A DNA stretch of 64,000 nt from Labilibacter sediminis (GTDB taxonomy: Bacteria; Bacteroidota; Bacteroidia; Bacteroidales; Marinilabiliaceae). The stretch lies in assembly GCF_005877885.1 (NCBI RefSeq), contig NZ_VCHY01000006.1, positions 1-64,000 of the forward strand, read 5' to 3'. This document shows positions 27,492-36,293 of the stretch, in pieces; the stretch's first letter is position 1, and each line of letters opens with the position of its first letter. A program made the position numbers and the translations under genes. The notes under the pieces are model-generated. The model saw only the letters and a list, made by a program, of their open reading frames with translations, did not search any database and was not told where the DNA came from.

Positions 27492-27520
27492 AAAGGAGTG
27501 CCGAAGAAGCACTCCTTTTC
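27492..27520 (+). terminator. Second hairpin-terminator, 100 bp downstream
   Basis: AAAGGAGTGC (27492-27501) pairs with GCACTCCTTT (27509-27518), followed by TTC. Like the first, it is followed by a TAAACCCTAA...TCTATGAAAAA leader-like string (start ATG 27545; the first unit has ATG 27446). Each ATG opens only a 6-8 codon frame. Confidence 0.7.
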
Positions 27521-27769
27521 AAAACTTAAACCCTAACCTAATCTATGAAAAACTTTTGCTCTTCTGTTTGAATTTAAAGCAAACCCTGTGCCAAAAAAAT
27601 ACATAATTTGATGCTTAACATTTATTAACTGAATTAATTTTAAATTGAAATCCGATAAGCAAAATGATTTAGTTTTTTTCAATAGCTATGTGTTTCTATT
27701 CATGCTAATAAAACTTGAATCATCAGTATAATAAAAAAAACTACTTGCCCGTAATGGCACATATTTTCC

Positions 27770-27778
27770 TAATTTTGC
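27770..27778 (+). promoter_or_regulatory. Promoter -7 box for the radical SAM gene
   Basis: TAATTTTGC matches the Bacteroidota -7 consensus TAnnTTTGC exactly. A TTG at 27745-27747 is a possible partial -33 element. The start codon is 30 bp downstream. Confidence 0.6.
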
Positions 27779-27808
27779 GCAGTATTATATTACGATTAAA
27801 AAATATTC

Positions 27809-29644
27809 ATGAAGATATTGCTGAATTGCCTGCCACCTGCTGATGTTCATACACCATCCATTTCTTTATCTATTCTTAAAAAGTTTATGGAGGATAATGG
27901 TGTGTATACCCGGGTGAAGTATTGGAATTTCTCTTTATCTGTGATGTCAGAATATACCGACAGCGAAGATACAGAGATAAGGTTAATTCCTTTTTTATCG
28001 ATACTTAATGATCGTTATCAAAACAATAAAGGCAATCGGAGAATTATTTCTTTACTTCAAAAATTACAGCCTTCATACAAAACAATTGATCCACATTATT
28101 ATAACGAGTTTTTGCAAACTAAAAAGGAAGAAATTTACGAAAGCATTCAGAGAGATTTGGAAGCGATCGATTTTAGTGAGATTTCTCTAGTGGGTATTAC
28201 AGCCAAGTATAATCAGTGGATTCCCGGAATAATACTGGCCGAAGAAATTAAAAAAATAGCACCTGAAGTAAAAGTTGTGGTTGGTGGTTTTGGTAATGAT
28301 AATGTAGCCAGGGAAGCCATGAAACTATGCAGTAGTTTTGACTTTGGTACCTGGGGCGAAGGAGAATATGCTTTGCTCGAACTTACTAAACAACTCCAGG
28401 ATGCCCGATCTGATTTTAGCAAGGTGCCGCGTTTAATTTATAAACAGGGGAAGGAGCTGATTCAATCGTCGGTAAGTAAAAGTCAGTATCTCGATTTTGA
28501 TAATTATATCTATCCTGATTTTTCAGATTTTGTAAATACCTGTCAGTGTAATGAAGAAGAAGAGGATCAGGTGAGTATTCCTATTAATTCTACCCGCTCG
28601 TGTCATTGGAAAAAGTGTAATTTTTGTGATTTTAATCAAGGTTATAAATTGAGGTCAAGAACGCCAGAGTGCATTGTTTCCGAAATTGAGCATATCAACA
28701 CAGAATATGGTTATACACAATTTACTTTTGTTGATAGTGATACTTTTGGCAGTCTGCCACATTTTGAACGCTTACTCGATTTAATCATCGAATTAAAATA
28801 TAAAACAGAAGAAGATTTTTCGTTTTGGGCCGAGGTGATACCCAATAGCAGTTATAGTGCACCCTTAATGAATAAAATGGCCATTGCCGGATTTAAAAAC
28901 CTGTTTATAGGTTACGATGGTCTTTCCGATACTTTGCTTCAGAAAATGAACAAGAGTACCAGCTTTTCTGATAATATTTTCTTTATCAAGTATTCCCTTA
29001 AAAATGCAATTTATCCTGTGGTTAATGTCATTAAGCATATTGTTGGTGAAACAGAGGAAGATGTGATGGAGTGTATTGATAACCTCCACTATTTACGCTT
29101 TTTTTATCACGATGGAGTAGTATCATTTTCCCATATCTATGTCGATTTGGTTCTTTCATCCATGTCGAAATATTATAAGTTTTTACCGGAAAGCGAACAT
29201 GAGCGATACAATAAGGATGACCTGACATATTTATTGCCGGATAATTTTTCGGAGGGCAGTGAAAGGTTTCATTTGTTTAGATTTAAAAAAGATGTTCCGG
29301 CTAACAGTGCTGAGTGGGAAAAGTTAACAGAGATTGAGGAATATTATAAAACCAATCAATTTTCATACAAGGTTCATCAACACAATGGCGTATTATACTA
29401 CACTGAATATTGTAACGAAACAGAAATAGAAAACATTGTTTTTGGCGAACCTGAATATGCGGCTGTTCTAAGATATAGCGAACAACAGGTTCGAACTTTC
29501 AATGAGATGTTAAAGGATATGCAGGGCGAATTTCCTGGAATTACGAAAGGTCGTCTGGTCGAAGTATTATCTAATCTAAAGAAAAGTTTTCTAATTTATT
29601 GTAATTCAGAGTGGTCAAATATTATTTCTTTATTAGAGTTGTAA
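27809..29644 (+). CDS. B12-binding-domain radical SAM protein (RiPP-maturase-like)
   Basis: A 611-aa radical SAM enzyme. The N-terminal part (about 1-220) is a cobalamin-binding-like Rossmann domain (LLNCLPPADVHTPSISLSIL, VGITAKYNQWIPG, VVVGGFGND, FGTWGEGEYALLEL). The radical SAM barrel follows, with cluster ligands in CHWKKCNFC, spaced CX4CX2C (Cys 265, 270, 273), not the classical CX3CX2C. The C-terminal region (about 480-611) resembles a winged-helix tail. This arrangement recalls the B12-radical SAM proteins annotated in peptide maturation, which methylate unactivated carbons or rearrange peptides. No precursor, transporter or peptidase gene is adjacent, so substrate and pathway are unknown. 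A separate promoter is visible. Confidence 0.8.
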   Translation: MKILLNCLPPADVHTPSISLSILKKFMEDNGVYTRVKYWNFSLSVMSEYTDSEDTEIRLIPFLSILNDRYQNNKGNRRIISLLQKLQPSYKTIDPHYYNEFLQTKKEEIYESIQRDLEAIDFSEISLVGITAKYNQWIPGIILAEEIKKIAPEVKVVVGGFGNDNVAREAMKLCSSFDFGTWGEGEYALLELTKQLQDARSDFSKVPRLIYKQGKELIQSSVSKSQYLDFDNYIYPDFSDFVNTCQCNEEEEDQVSIPINSTRSCHWKKCNFCDFNQGYKLRSRTPECIVSEIEHINTEYGYTQFTFVDSDTFGSLPHFERLLDLIIELKYKTEEDFSFWAEVIPNSSYSAPLMNKMAIAGFKNLFIGYDGLSDTLLQKMNKSTSFSDNIFFIKYSLKNAIYPVVNVIKHIVGETEEDVMECIDNLHYLRFFYHDGVVSFSHIYVDLVLSSMSKYYKFLPESEHERYNKDDLTYLLPDNFSEGSERFHLFRFKKDVPANSAEWEKLTEIEEYYKTNQFSYKVHQHNGVLYYTEYCNETEIENIVFGEPEYAAVLRYSEQQVRTFNEMLKDMQGEFPGITKGRLVEVLSNLKKSFLIYCNSEWSNIISLLEL

Positions 29645-29791
29645 AATATTGGTTTTTCACTTTTGCATTCGTTTAAAGTGTAAAATTTTTAAAGGCAAAT
29701 TGTCTATATTTCTTGTATGTGCTACGGGTTGATACTATGGAGTAAATAAAAAAATAGTATTTTAGTATGCTATAACCTAAACAACAAATCT

Positions 29792-30874
29792 ATGAAGCTG
29801 AAAAATCGTAGTATTCTCCGGAAACTTTTTAATTACATGATGTTGTTTGGTATAATGATGGGAATAGTATTTCCTGTTTATGCCAATTTTTTTGTAGAAT
29901 GGAAACCTGGCTTTTTTATTTATTTTGTGGCAGGTTGCATACTGGCAGGTGTTATCGTCGGTGTAGTTAGTTACTGGTTTGTTAAGGTCATATTAATTAA
30001 AGAATTACTCAAGGTTTCAGATGTGGCCTCTAATTTATCTAAAAAAAATATTGCAATTGAACTGGATATAAAAAGTAACGACGCTGTTGGTGAAATTGCT
30101 GATGGTTTTAACTCTGTGATTAGAAGTTTAAATGAGTTTATCACCGAAACAAAAAACATAACTACAGCAGCTCATGTTATTGGAGGAAATAATGGGAAAG
30201 CAGGATCAAATGGATCCATAGTTTTGTTAAATAACACGATTGAAAAGGTAAACTCTAATACACAGGAAATATCTAAACTGTCTGATAACATCCGAAATGA
30301 AATACTGGAAGTACAATCAGTTGTAAATAAGTCAAACAAAGATTTACATGCCATTGATAAGAGTGTATCTGCTTTTTCTGATTTGATGAAACGGCTAATG
30401 GATCAGTCACTTCAGATAGATAAGATTATTAAAGTGGTGAATGATTTTGCAACCCAAACAAACCTATTGGCCTTAAACGCTTCTATTGAAGCTTCAAAAG
30501 CAGGAGAGGCGGGTAAGAGTTTTGCGGTGGTTGCTGGAGAAGTGAGAGGTTTATCTGCGCATATTGCAGAGTCGGTAGTTCAAATATCTCAAACTATTTC
30601 AAGTTTAAATAAAGATCTTGAAAAGGCTAATGAGCTTAATCAGAGCATATCTCATCAGTTCAATGAAAATTTAAAAGAGAATATGTACTTTACAGAAATC
30701 GTTGAAAAAGTAGATCAGTACTCCGCTTCAAATCTTGAAGAAAACTTTAATTTAAAAGGTACAGTGGATAATCTGAACGAAACTGTAGACGTAATTAACG
30801 GAACTTTTAAGTCGTTTTACAGTTCTGTTTCCCAGTTAAACGAAGCAGTATCTGAGTACAATACTTTAAATTAG
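29792..30874 (+). CDS. Methyl-accepting-type signalling protein without periplasmic sensor
   Basis: A 360-aa protein with two membrane helices (about 14-32 and 40-66) separated by only a few residues, so it has no periplasmic domain. A HAMP-like linker (about 66-115, [16 protein letters not shown]) leads to an MCP signalling domain, with the hairpin tip around [20 protein letters not shown] and [12 protein letters not shown]. The coiled coil after the tip is short for a canonical chemoreceptor. No Che genes are nearby. It may respond to membrane state or a cytoplasmic partner, possibly for gliding or another non-flagellar output (inference). A leader CCTAAACAACAAATCTATG precedes it. It converges with the next kinase gene with 9 bp between. 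Confidence 0.85.
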   Translation: MKLKNRSILRKLFNYMMLFGIMMGIVFPVYANFFVEWKPGFFIYFVAGCILAGVIVGVVSYWFVKVILIKELLKVSDVASNLSKKNIAIELDIKSNDAVGEIADGFNSVIRSLNEFITETKNITTAAHVIGGNNGKAGSNGSIVLLNNTIEKVNSNTQEISKLSDNIRNEILEVQSVVNKSNKDLHAIDKSVSAFSDLMKRLMDQSLQIDKIIKVVNDFATQTNLLALNASIEASKAGEAGKSFAVVAGEVRGLSAHIAESVVQISQTISSLNKDLEKANELNQSISHQFNENLKENMYFTEIVEKVDQYSASNLEENFNLKGTVDNLNETVDVINGTFKSFYSSVSQLNEAVSEYNTLN

Positions 30875-30883
30875 GTTATACCG

Positions 30884-33800
30884 TCATAGTTTGTTGGTTT
30901 TTGGTACAGTAAACCAAAATGTGGATCCTTTGCCTTCAGTGCTGTTAGCTCCAATAGTACCGTTGTTTTTTTCGGCAAATTCCTTGCAGATGATAAGACC
31001 TAAACCGGTTCCTTTTTCGCCTGAAGTGCCATTGGTTTTTAACTTTTGATCAATACAAAATAGTTTGTGAATGTTTTCTTCAGCGATTCCAACTCCATTA
31101 TCAGAAATCATTATTTTCCAGTATAAATCACTATCATCCTCTATGCCAATTGTAATTTTACCCTGAGGTTTAGAGTACTTAATAGCGTTGTTGGTCAGGT
31201 TTCGGATAATGGTATTTATGCTATCTCTATCGCCAAAAGCATTTTGATTATCAATACCCTTGGTTTCCAACAAAACTTTTTTCTTTTCTGCAGAAAGTCG
31301 ATATAGGTTAATGTTTTCAGTGATTAAACTTGAAAGGTTGAAATAACCCTTGTTAAAATCAATGGTTCCGCGCTGCGATCTCGACCAGGTGAGTAAATTT
31401 TCTAATAAACTGTATACTTGTTTTATGGATTTATGAATTTTTTGAACACTACTTTTTTTGTCGTCTTTATTAAGGTTATCAAAGTTCTGATCCAGCAATT
31501 CGCTGATCGACATTAGTCCTGTAAATGGATTTTTGAGGTCGTGCGAAATAATAGAGAAGAATTTATCTTTAGTGGCATTCATTTGCTTTAAACTGCTTTC
31601 CGATTTTAAGAGTTTAGCATTTGCAGCATTTATCTGAATGTTTTGTTCGCGAAGAATTTTATTGGTTTTAATTTTTAGTAAAAATCTATAAATAAATGAA
31701 ATGGTAAGGATGATCAATAAAATTTCTATGCCTATAAACCATTTACTTAACCAAAAAGGAGGTTGAATGGTGACCTTTAGTTCTGTAGGCTTGTTAATCC
31801 ATACTCCATCAATATTCGATGATTTAATTTTAAAGGTATACTTGCCCGGTTTTACATTGGCATACGAAACGTAGTTTCTTTTTCCTGCCATATGCCAGTC
31901 TTTGTCTAAGGGAAAAAGTTGATAAGAATACTTTGTTTTATTAGGATGTAAGTGATTTAAACCGGAAAACTCTAACGAAAAAAATCGTTGTTCATATGAA
32001 AGAATGATTTCATTTGTGTAAGATATGTTTTTATCACTATACAACACTTCTTCTGCATAAAGAATGGAATGTTTTGATTTGGGAATATCTGCATTGGCCA
32101 TTACTTTCTTTCCCAATACCTCCAGTTGCGTAATTACTGGTTGGTTTACATATTGGTTTTGTGTAATAAAATCAGAAGTAATGATGTTTAAGCCATAAAC
32201 ACCTCCAAAGTACAACCTGCCGTTTTTCCCTTTATGAAAGGCGCCTCCGTTAAACTCGTTACTTTGTAAACCATCGTGTACATCGTAATTTTTAAAATGT
32301 TCTGTCTGGGGATTAAAACAGCTAATACCATGATTGGTGCTTAACCATAAATTACCATTGTTGTCGGGTAGTATACCATAAATAACTTCATTGGGTAATC
32401 CGTCGTTGGTGCCCCAAAAGCGAATTAGTCCTGTTGTTTTATCCAAAACATTGAGCCCCTGATTAGTGCCAATCCAGATTAAACCATCATCGCCTTCATG
32501 TACTGAAAATACAATGTTATCGCTAAGTGGTTTTCCTGGTTCGCCACTCATAGAATAACTCACAAAGGTGCCGAGATCAGGGTTCATTTTGTTTAAGCCA
32601 CCGCCATAAGTGCCAATCCATAAATAACCATCATTGTCTTCAATAATACTTGAATAAATAAAATTGTGCGATATAGAGTTAGGATCGTTGGGATTGTGCA
32701 GAAATCTTTTAAAAGAACTGTTTTTAGGATTAAATAAATTTAAACCATTTCTAGTACCAATCCATAAACGCTTTTTACTATCCTCATATACAACTCTGAC
32801 CGAATTGTGTGATAAGGATTGAGCATTGCCTTTTTGTTTTGTGTATACGGTAAATTTGTTCAGCCTTTTATTATATCGATTCAATCCTCCGCCATCGGTA
32901 CCTGCCCAGATGGTGCCTTTAGAATCTTCATAAATTTCTCTGACCGAAGAGTGGGACAGTGAACCGGGCGTATTAGGGGCGTGATCAAAAAACTCAAAAC
33001 GATCTTGTGAAGGAATATACCTGCTAATTCCTTTGTCGTTTGTACCAACCCACACAGTGCTATCGCGAGCCTCAAAAACCGACCAAATAAAATCACTGGC
33101 CAGACTATTCGGATTAATGGGATTGTGTTTAATTAAATCGAACTTACTGGTTTTACCATTATAAATATTGACACCTGCTCCAAATGTTCCAATCCACATA
33201 TTGCCGCTTAATGTGTCATTATATATACAGTTAATTGAATTCTGACTTATACTGGCTTTGTCGAAAGGGTTATGTACAAACTTGTTAATTTTTAAGCTGG
33301 GGTGTATTAGATATAATCCACTTCCATGCGTTCCGTACCAGATAACTCCATCATTGTCCAGGGTAAGAGGTTTCCTTGGGTCTGTGGCTAAACTGTGCGA
33401 CGAATCATAGTCTTTAATGATCAATTTAGTTTTTATCGTTTGATCGTTAAACAGATATAATCCAAAATTGGTGGTCAGCCAAAGTCTATCCTGTTTATCA
33501 ACAAGAATCGATTCAATAGTTTCCTGGTTTTGAAGGTTTTTTAAAGGATAGATGTTTAATAGTGAGTGATCTTTAGTGCTGAACTTGTAAAGCTGTTGTA
33601 ATCCGCATGCCCATATATATTCTCCTTTAAGGGTTATGGATTCAACAGGTATGTTTTTGTTTTCAGAATTAATAATGGCTGAACAGGAAAGGGTTTTTAC
33701 ATCAAAATAAAAAAGTCCCTGACTGGTACCAATGGCAAATTCATTTGAGTTTATTTGTTTAATGGCATTTATTCTTCCGATTTCAAAAGCAGATGTATTT

Positions 33801-34282
33801 ATTGTACCGGTGTTTAGGTTAATTAGGTTTAAACCTTTTACTGTTCCTATAAAAATGATATCGCGGCTGGCCTGAGTGATATTTGTAATTGTATCATTTA
33901 ATAATTGATGATGTTCTTCTTCGGAGAAATTATAATTGGTAAAAACTTCAGTGGCAGGATCAAACTTAGATAAGCCAGCCCGAGAGCCAAACCAAAGGTT
34001 CTGATGACTGTCTTCGTAAACCAGTTCTATCCACTTATAGCAGATGCTATTGGCTTGTTTAATGTTAGATCGGAATATTTTAAAGTGATAGCCGTCGTAA
34101 CGGTTTAATCCGTCTTCGGTTCCCATCCAGACAAAACCTTTGCTATCGCGATAAATGCAATAGACAGAACTTAGCGACAGGCCGTCGGAAATTGAAATTT
34201 GTTGAAAGCGTACGGGGAGGTGTTGCGAATGTGCAAGTATACTGAATACGCACAATAAAGCAATGAGTTTAGCTTTTGTCAT
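30884..34282 (-). CDS. Propeller-sensor histidine kinase without receiver or DNA-binding domain
   Basis: A 1132-aa kinase with the HTCS-style periplasmic part but a simple output. The signal peptide (about 1-20) is followed by many propeller blades (GFVWMGTEDGLNRYDGYHF, IWAGTDGGGLNRYN, LWIGTRNGLNLFN), a Y_Y_Y domain (about 760-830) and one membrane helix (about 840-862). After a coiled coil come HisKA with SIISHDLKNPF (phospho-His about 914) and HATPase (NLTNNAIKYS, ISDNGVGI, GTGLGLIICKEF). There is no receiver or AraC helix-turn-helix, so it needs a partner regulator. The first blades resemble those of the HTCS at 301. Signal and partner are unknown; no adjacent glycan genes identify a ligand. 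Confidence 0.93.
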   Translation of the reverse strand: MTKAKLIALLCVFSILAHSQHLPVRFQQISISDGLSLSSVYCIYRDSKGFVWMGTEDGLNRYDGYHFKIFRSNIKQANSICYKWIELVYEDSHQNLWFGSRAGLSKFDPATEVFTNYNFSEEEHHQLLNDTITNITQASRDIIFIGTVKGLNLINLNTGTINTSAFEIGRINAIKQINSNEFAIGTSQGLFYFDVKTLSCSAIINSENKNIPVESITLKGEYIWACGLQQLYKFSTKDHSLLNIYPLKNLQNQETIESILVDKQDRLWLTTNFGLYLFNDQTIKTKLIIKDYDSSHSLATDPRKPLTLDNDGVIWYGTHGSGLYLIHPSLKINKFVHNPFDKASISQNSINCIYNDTLSGNMWIGTFGAGVNIYNGKTSKFDLIKHNPINPNSLASDFIWSVFEARDSTVWVGTNDKGISRYIPSQDRFEFFDHAPNTPGSLSHSSVREIYEDSKGTIWAGTDGGGLNRYNKRLNKFTVYTKQKGNAQSLSHNSVRVVYEDSKKRLWIGTRNGLNLFNPKNSSFKRFLHNPNDPNSISHNFIYSSIIEDNDGYLWIGTYGGGLNKMNPDLGTFVSYSMSGEPGKPLSDNIVFSVHEGDDGLIWIGTNQGLNVLDKTTGLIRFWGTNDGLPNEVIYGILPDNNGNLWLSTNHGISCFNPQTEHFKNYDVHDGLQSNEFNGGAFHKGKNGRLYFGGVYGLNIITSDFITQNQYVNQPVITQLEVLGKKVMANADIPKSKHSILYAEEVLYSDKNISYTNEIILSYEQRFFSLEFSGLNHLHPNKTKYSYQLFPLDKDWHMAGKRNYVSYANVKPGKYTFKIKSSNIDGVWINKPTELKVTIQPPFWLSKWFIGIEILLIILTISFIYRFLLKIKTNKILREQNIQINAANAKLLKSESSLKQMNATKDKFFSIISHDLKNPFTGLMSISELLDQNFDNLNKDDKKSSVQKIHKSIKQVYSLLENLLTWSRSQRGTIDFNKGYFNLSSLITENINLYRLSAEKKKVLLETKGIDNQNAFGDRDSINTIIRNLTNNAIKYSKPQGKITIGIEDDSDLYWKIMISDNGVGIAEENIHKLFCIDQKLKTNGTSGEKGTGLGLIICKEFAEKNNGTIGANSTEGKGSTFWFTVPKTNKL

Positions 34283-34422
34283 AATGGTGATTTGGGTATG
34301 TTACCCTAAAATTAACCAATTGCATTACGCTATGCAAATAAGATATTGGGGATTTGTTTAGAAAGAAGATCAGATAGTTAAGAGAAGGGTACCAGGCAAA
34401 TATTCCGGAGATAAGAAGAGGG

Positions 34423-34608
34423 TTATTCTTTTTTCTTCGGTGACTTGTAGGCTTTGGGGGCCTTAACTACAATTCTATGGTCACACTGTGAGCAAATGTA
34501 AATTTCGCATCCTGTGCAGGCAAAGCAATTGCTACAAGCTCTTTTTAAATCTGCTTTATTATTTGTTGTATTGCAATGTGTGCAGGTTACCATTGAATTA
34601 TTCATCAT
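34423..34608 (-). CDS. Small Cys-rich (zinc-ribbon-like) protein
   Basis: A 61-aa basic protein with nine Cys, mostly in CxxC pairs (CTHC, CSNC, CTGC, CSQC), which suggests one or two zinc-binding knuckles. The C-terminal tail is Lys-rich (KAPKAYKSPKKKE). It has no signal peptide, so it is cytoplasmic. The start is uncertain. A perfect -7 box at 34619-34627 places transcription start only a few bases before ATG 34608, so Met 6 (34593) may be the real start. Nucleic-acid binding is possible but not shown. Confidence 0.65.
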   Translation of the reverse strand: MMNNSMVTCTHCNTTNNKADLKRACSNCFACTGCEIYICSQCDHRIVVKAPKAYKSPKKKE

Positions 34609-34618
34609 TTATCGATCG

Positions 34619-34627
34619 GCAAAAATA
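34619..34627 (-). promoter_or_regulatory. Promoter -7 box for the Cys-rich protein gene
   Basis: On the minus strand it reads TATTTTTGC, matching TAnnTTTGC. It is very close to the first ATG. Confidence 0.5.
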
Positions 34628-34688
34628 TATTTTATTCTTATAATTTTTTTAAAGATATTTATTGAAATACATATTAAAAAACAAAACA

Positions 34689-35576
34689 ATGAAGTTTACT
34701 GCTTTTACTCTGGGATTAATATTGATTTTTACATCTTGTAATCAAACTAAACACAAAAAAGAACAATCTGTAAAAAATAAAAGTGTTGTCTTGAACTATA
34801 ATTTGCAACCAGTTTGGAGTTCGGATTCTGTGTTAAAAACACCGGAATCGGTTTTGTACGATGAAGCCAGAGACCTTATTTACGTTTCCAATGTAAATCA
34901 AAATCCATGGCAAAAGGATGGCAATGGTTTTATATCGAAGCTCGATCTGCAAGGTAATATAATAGAGTTGGAGTGGGTAACAGAAATGGATGGCCCCAAA
35001 GGGATGGGGTTGATTGATAGTATTTTGTACGTGGCTAATATTGATGAAGTAGTTGCCATTAATGTTAATGCAGGAACTATAATAAACAGGATTGCCTTTG
35101 AAAATGAGGATGGTTTAAATGATATTACAATAGGTAATAATGGAGAGGTGTATGTTTCTTCATCATCCAACAGTATAATCTATCATTTGATAAATGATCA
35201 ATATGAGGTACTCACCAAAGGCGAAGATGAAAGGTATAATGGATTATTATATGAGGATGATCGCTTGCTTATATTAACAAGTAAGGGGCACCAGCTTAAG
35301 AGTATGGTTCATGATACCAGGACGGTTTCTGTATTAGTGTCAGATTTAGGGCATGGTGACGGAATTGTAGCTTTACCGCAGGGAGGCTATATTACTTCGG
35401 ATTGGAAGGGAGAAATATTTTATATCAATAGTGATTATAAGGCAAAATCTTTATTAAACACCAAAGATTTAAAAATAAATACAGCAGATATTGATTTTGT
35501 AAACAAGGATAATCTGCTTCTGATTCCAACCTTTTTCGACAATAGAGTTGTGGCATATCGTTTGAATAAAGAGTAA
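34689..35576 (+). CDS. SMP-30/NHL-like beta-propeller lipoprotein
   Basis: ATG at 34689 is preferred over an in-frame TTG at 34662, since it starts a lipoprotein signal (lipobox FTSC, Cys 17). The 295-aa product shows propeller repeats typical of the SMP-30/gluconolactonase or NHL group: PESVLYDEARDLIYVSNVN, GPKGMGLIDSILYVANIDEV, DITIGNNGEVYVSSSSN, DGIVALPQGGYITSDW. No lactonase metal ligands can be assigned with confidence. It is periplasmic or surface-exposed. A second small secreted protein follows 44 bp later, so the two may be co-transcribed. Confidence 0.78.
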   Translation: MKFTAFTLGLILIFTSCNQTKHKKEQSVKNKSVVLNYNLQPVWSSDSVLKTPESVLYDEARDLIYVSNVNQNPWQKDGNGFISKLDLQGNIIELEWVTEMDGPKGMGLIDSILYVANIDEVVAINVNAGTIINRIAFENEDGLNDITIGNNGEVYVSSSSNSIIYHLINDQYEVLTKGEDERYNGLLYEDDRLLILTSKGHQLKSMVHDTRTVSVLVSDLGHGDGIVALPQGGYITSDWKGEIFYINSDYKAKSLLNTKDLKINTADIDFVNKDNLLLIPTFFDNRVVAYRLNKE

Positions 35577-35620
35577 TTATAATTTGTTATTATTGTAGTT
35601 TAATTTACAATTTTTTTGAG

Positions 35621-36241
35621 ATGAGATATACACTAATTCTATTGGCATTGCTGTGTTCATTTAATGTATTTGCCCAGATTGAAGCTACTACTAAAGAAGG
35701 TAAGCAAGTTGTTTTATACGATGATGGAAGTTGGGAATATGTAAAAGTGGATATTGAAGTTGTTAATGCAGATGTTGATAATCAGTTAACTGCCGAAAGT
35801 GAGATAAAAGAACTGTATCATGCAGTTAGTCCCAGACTTAAAAAGTATTTTGGTGAGCAAAAAGGTAAAATAAGAGGTAGAGCTAAATGCGGAGTAGAAA
35901 ACGGACAAGCAAATATACATTTTCAATGGGAGGTATTTCGTTCTGATGCCTATCGATATTTTGGCTACATGAAAGCGGGAGTGCAACTTACATTAAGAAC
36001 CAAAAATAATGATGAAATAAAATTGGTGTTAACAGAGAATATCAATTATAATGTAATGGAGAAATATAATTATTCATTATTTGAAGGAAGTGCACAGGTA
36101 TCGCCAGAACAGTTGAATCACTTATTAACTTTTCCGGTAACGGAAGTTGAGGTAGAATGGAAAAAGAAACCGGAATCATATCAACTTAATAACCCGGCTT
36201 ACTTTAAAGAGACATTTTCAAAAATACTTTCTCAGGAATAA
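35621..36241 (+). CDS. Secreted protein of unknown function
   Basis: 206 aa with a signal peptide (about 1-18, NVFAQ). It begins with EATTKEGKQVVLYDDGSWEYV, a short motif common at the N terminus of exported Bacteroidota proteins. The rest is an alpha/beta domain with no motif I recognise. Probably periplasmic. A terminator follows. Confidence 0.75.
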   Translation: MRYTLILLALLCSFNVFAQIEATTKEGKQVVLYDDGSWEYVKVDIEVVNADVDNQLTAESEIKELYHAVSPRLKKYFGEQKGKIRGRAKCGVENGQANIHFQWEVFRSDAYRYFGYMKAGVQLTLRTKNNDEIKLVLTENINYNVMEKYNYSLFEGSAQVSPEQLNHLLTFPVTEVEVEWKKKPESYQLNNPAYFKETFSKILSQE

Positions 36242-36263
36242 ATTATTTTAATTTAAAAATATG

Positions 36264-36293
36264 GGCGGTACTTAAACTACCGCCTTTTTTTTT
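36264..36293 (+). terminator. Intrinsic terminator
   Basis: GGCGGTA (36264-36270) pairs with TACCGCC (36278-36284), followed by nine T. It separates the secreted-protein gene from the convergent oxidoreductase gene, whose stop codon overlaps the T run. Confidence 0.87.
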
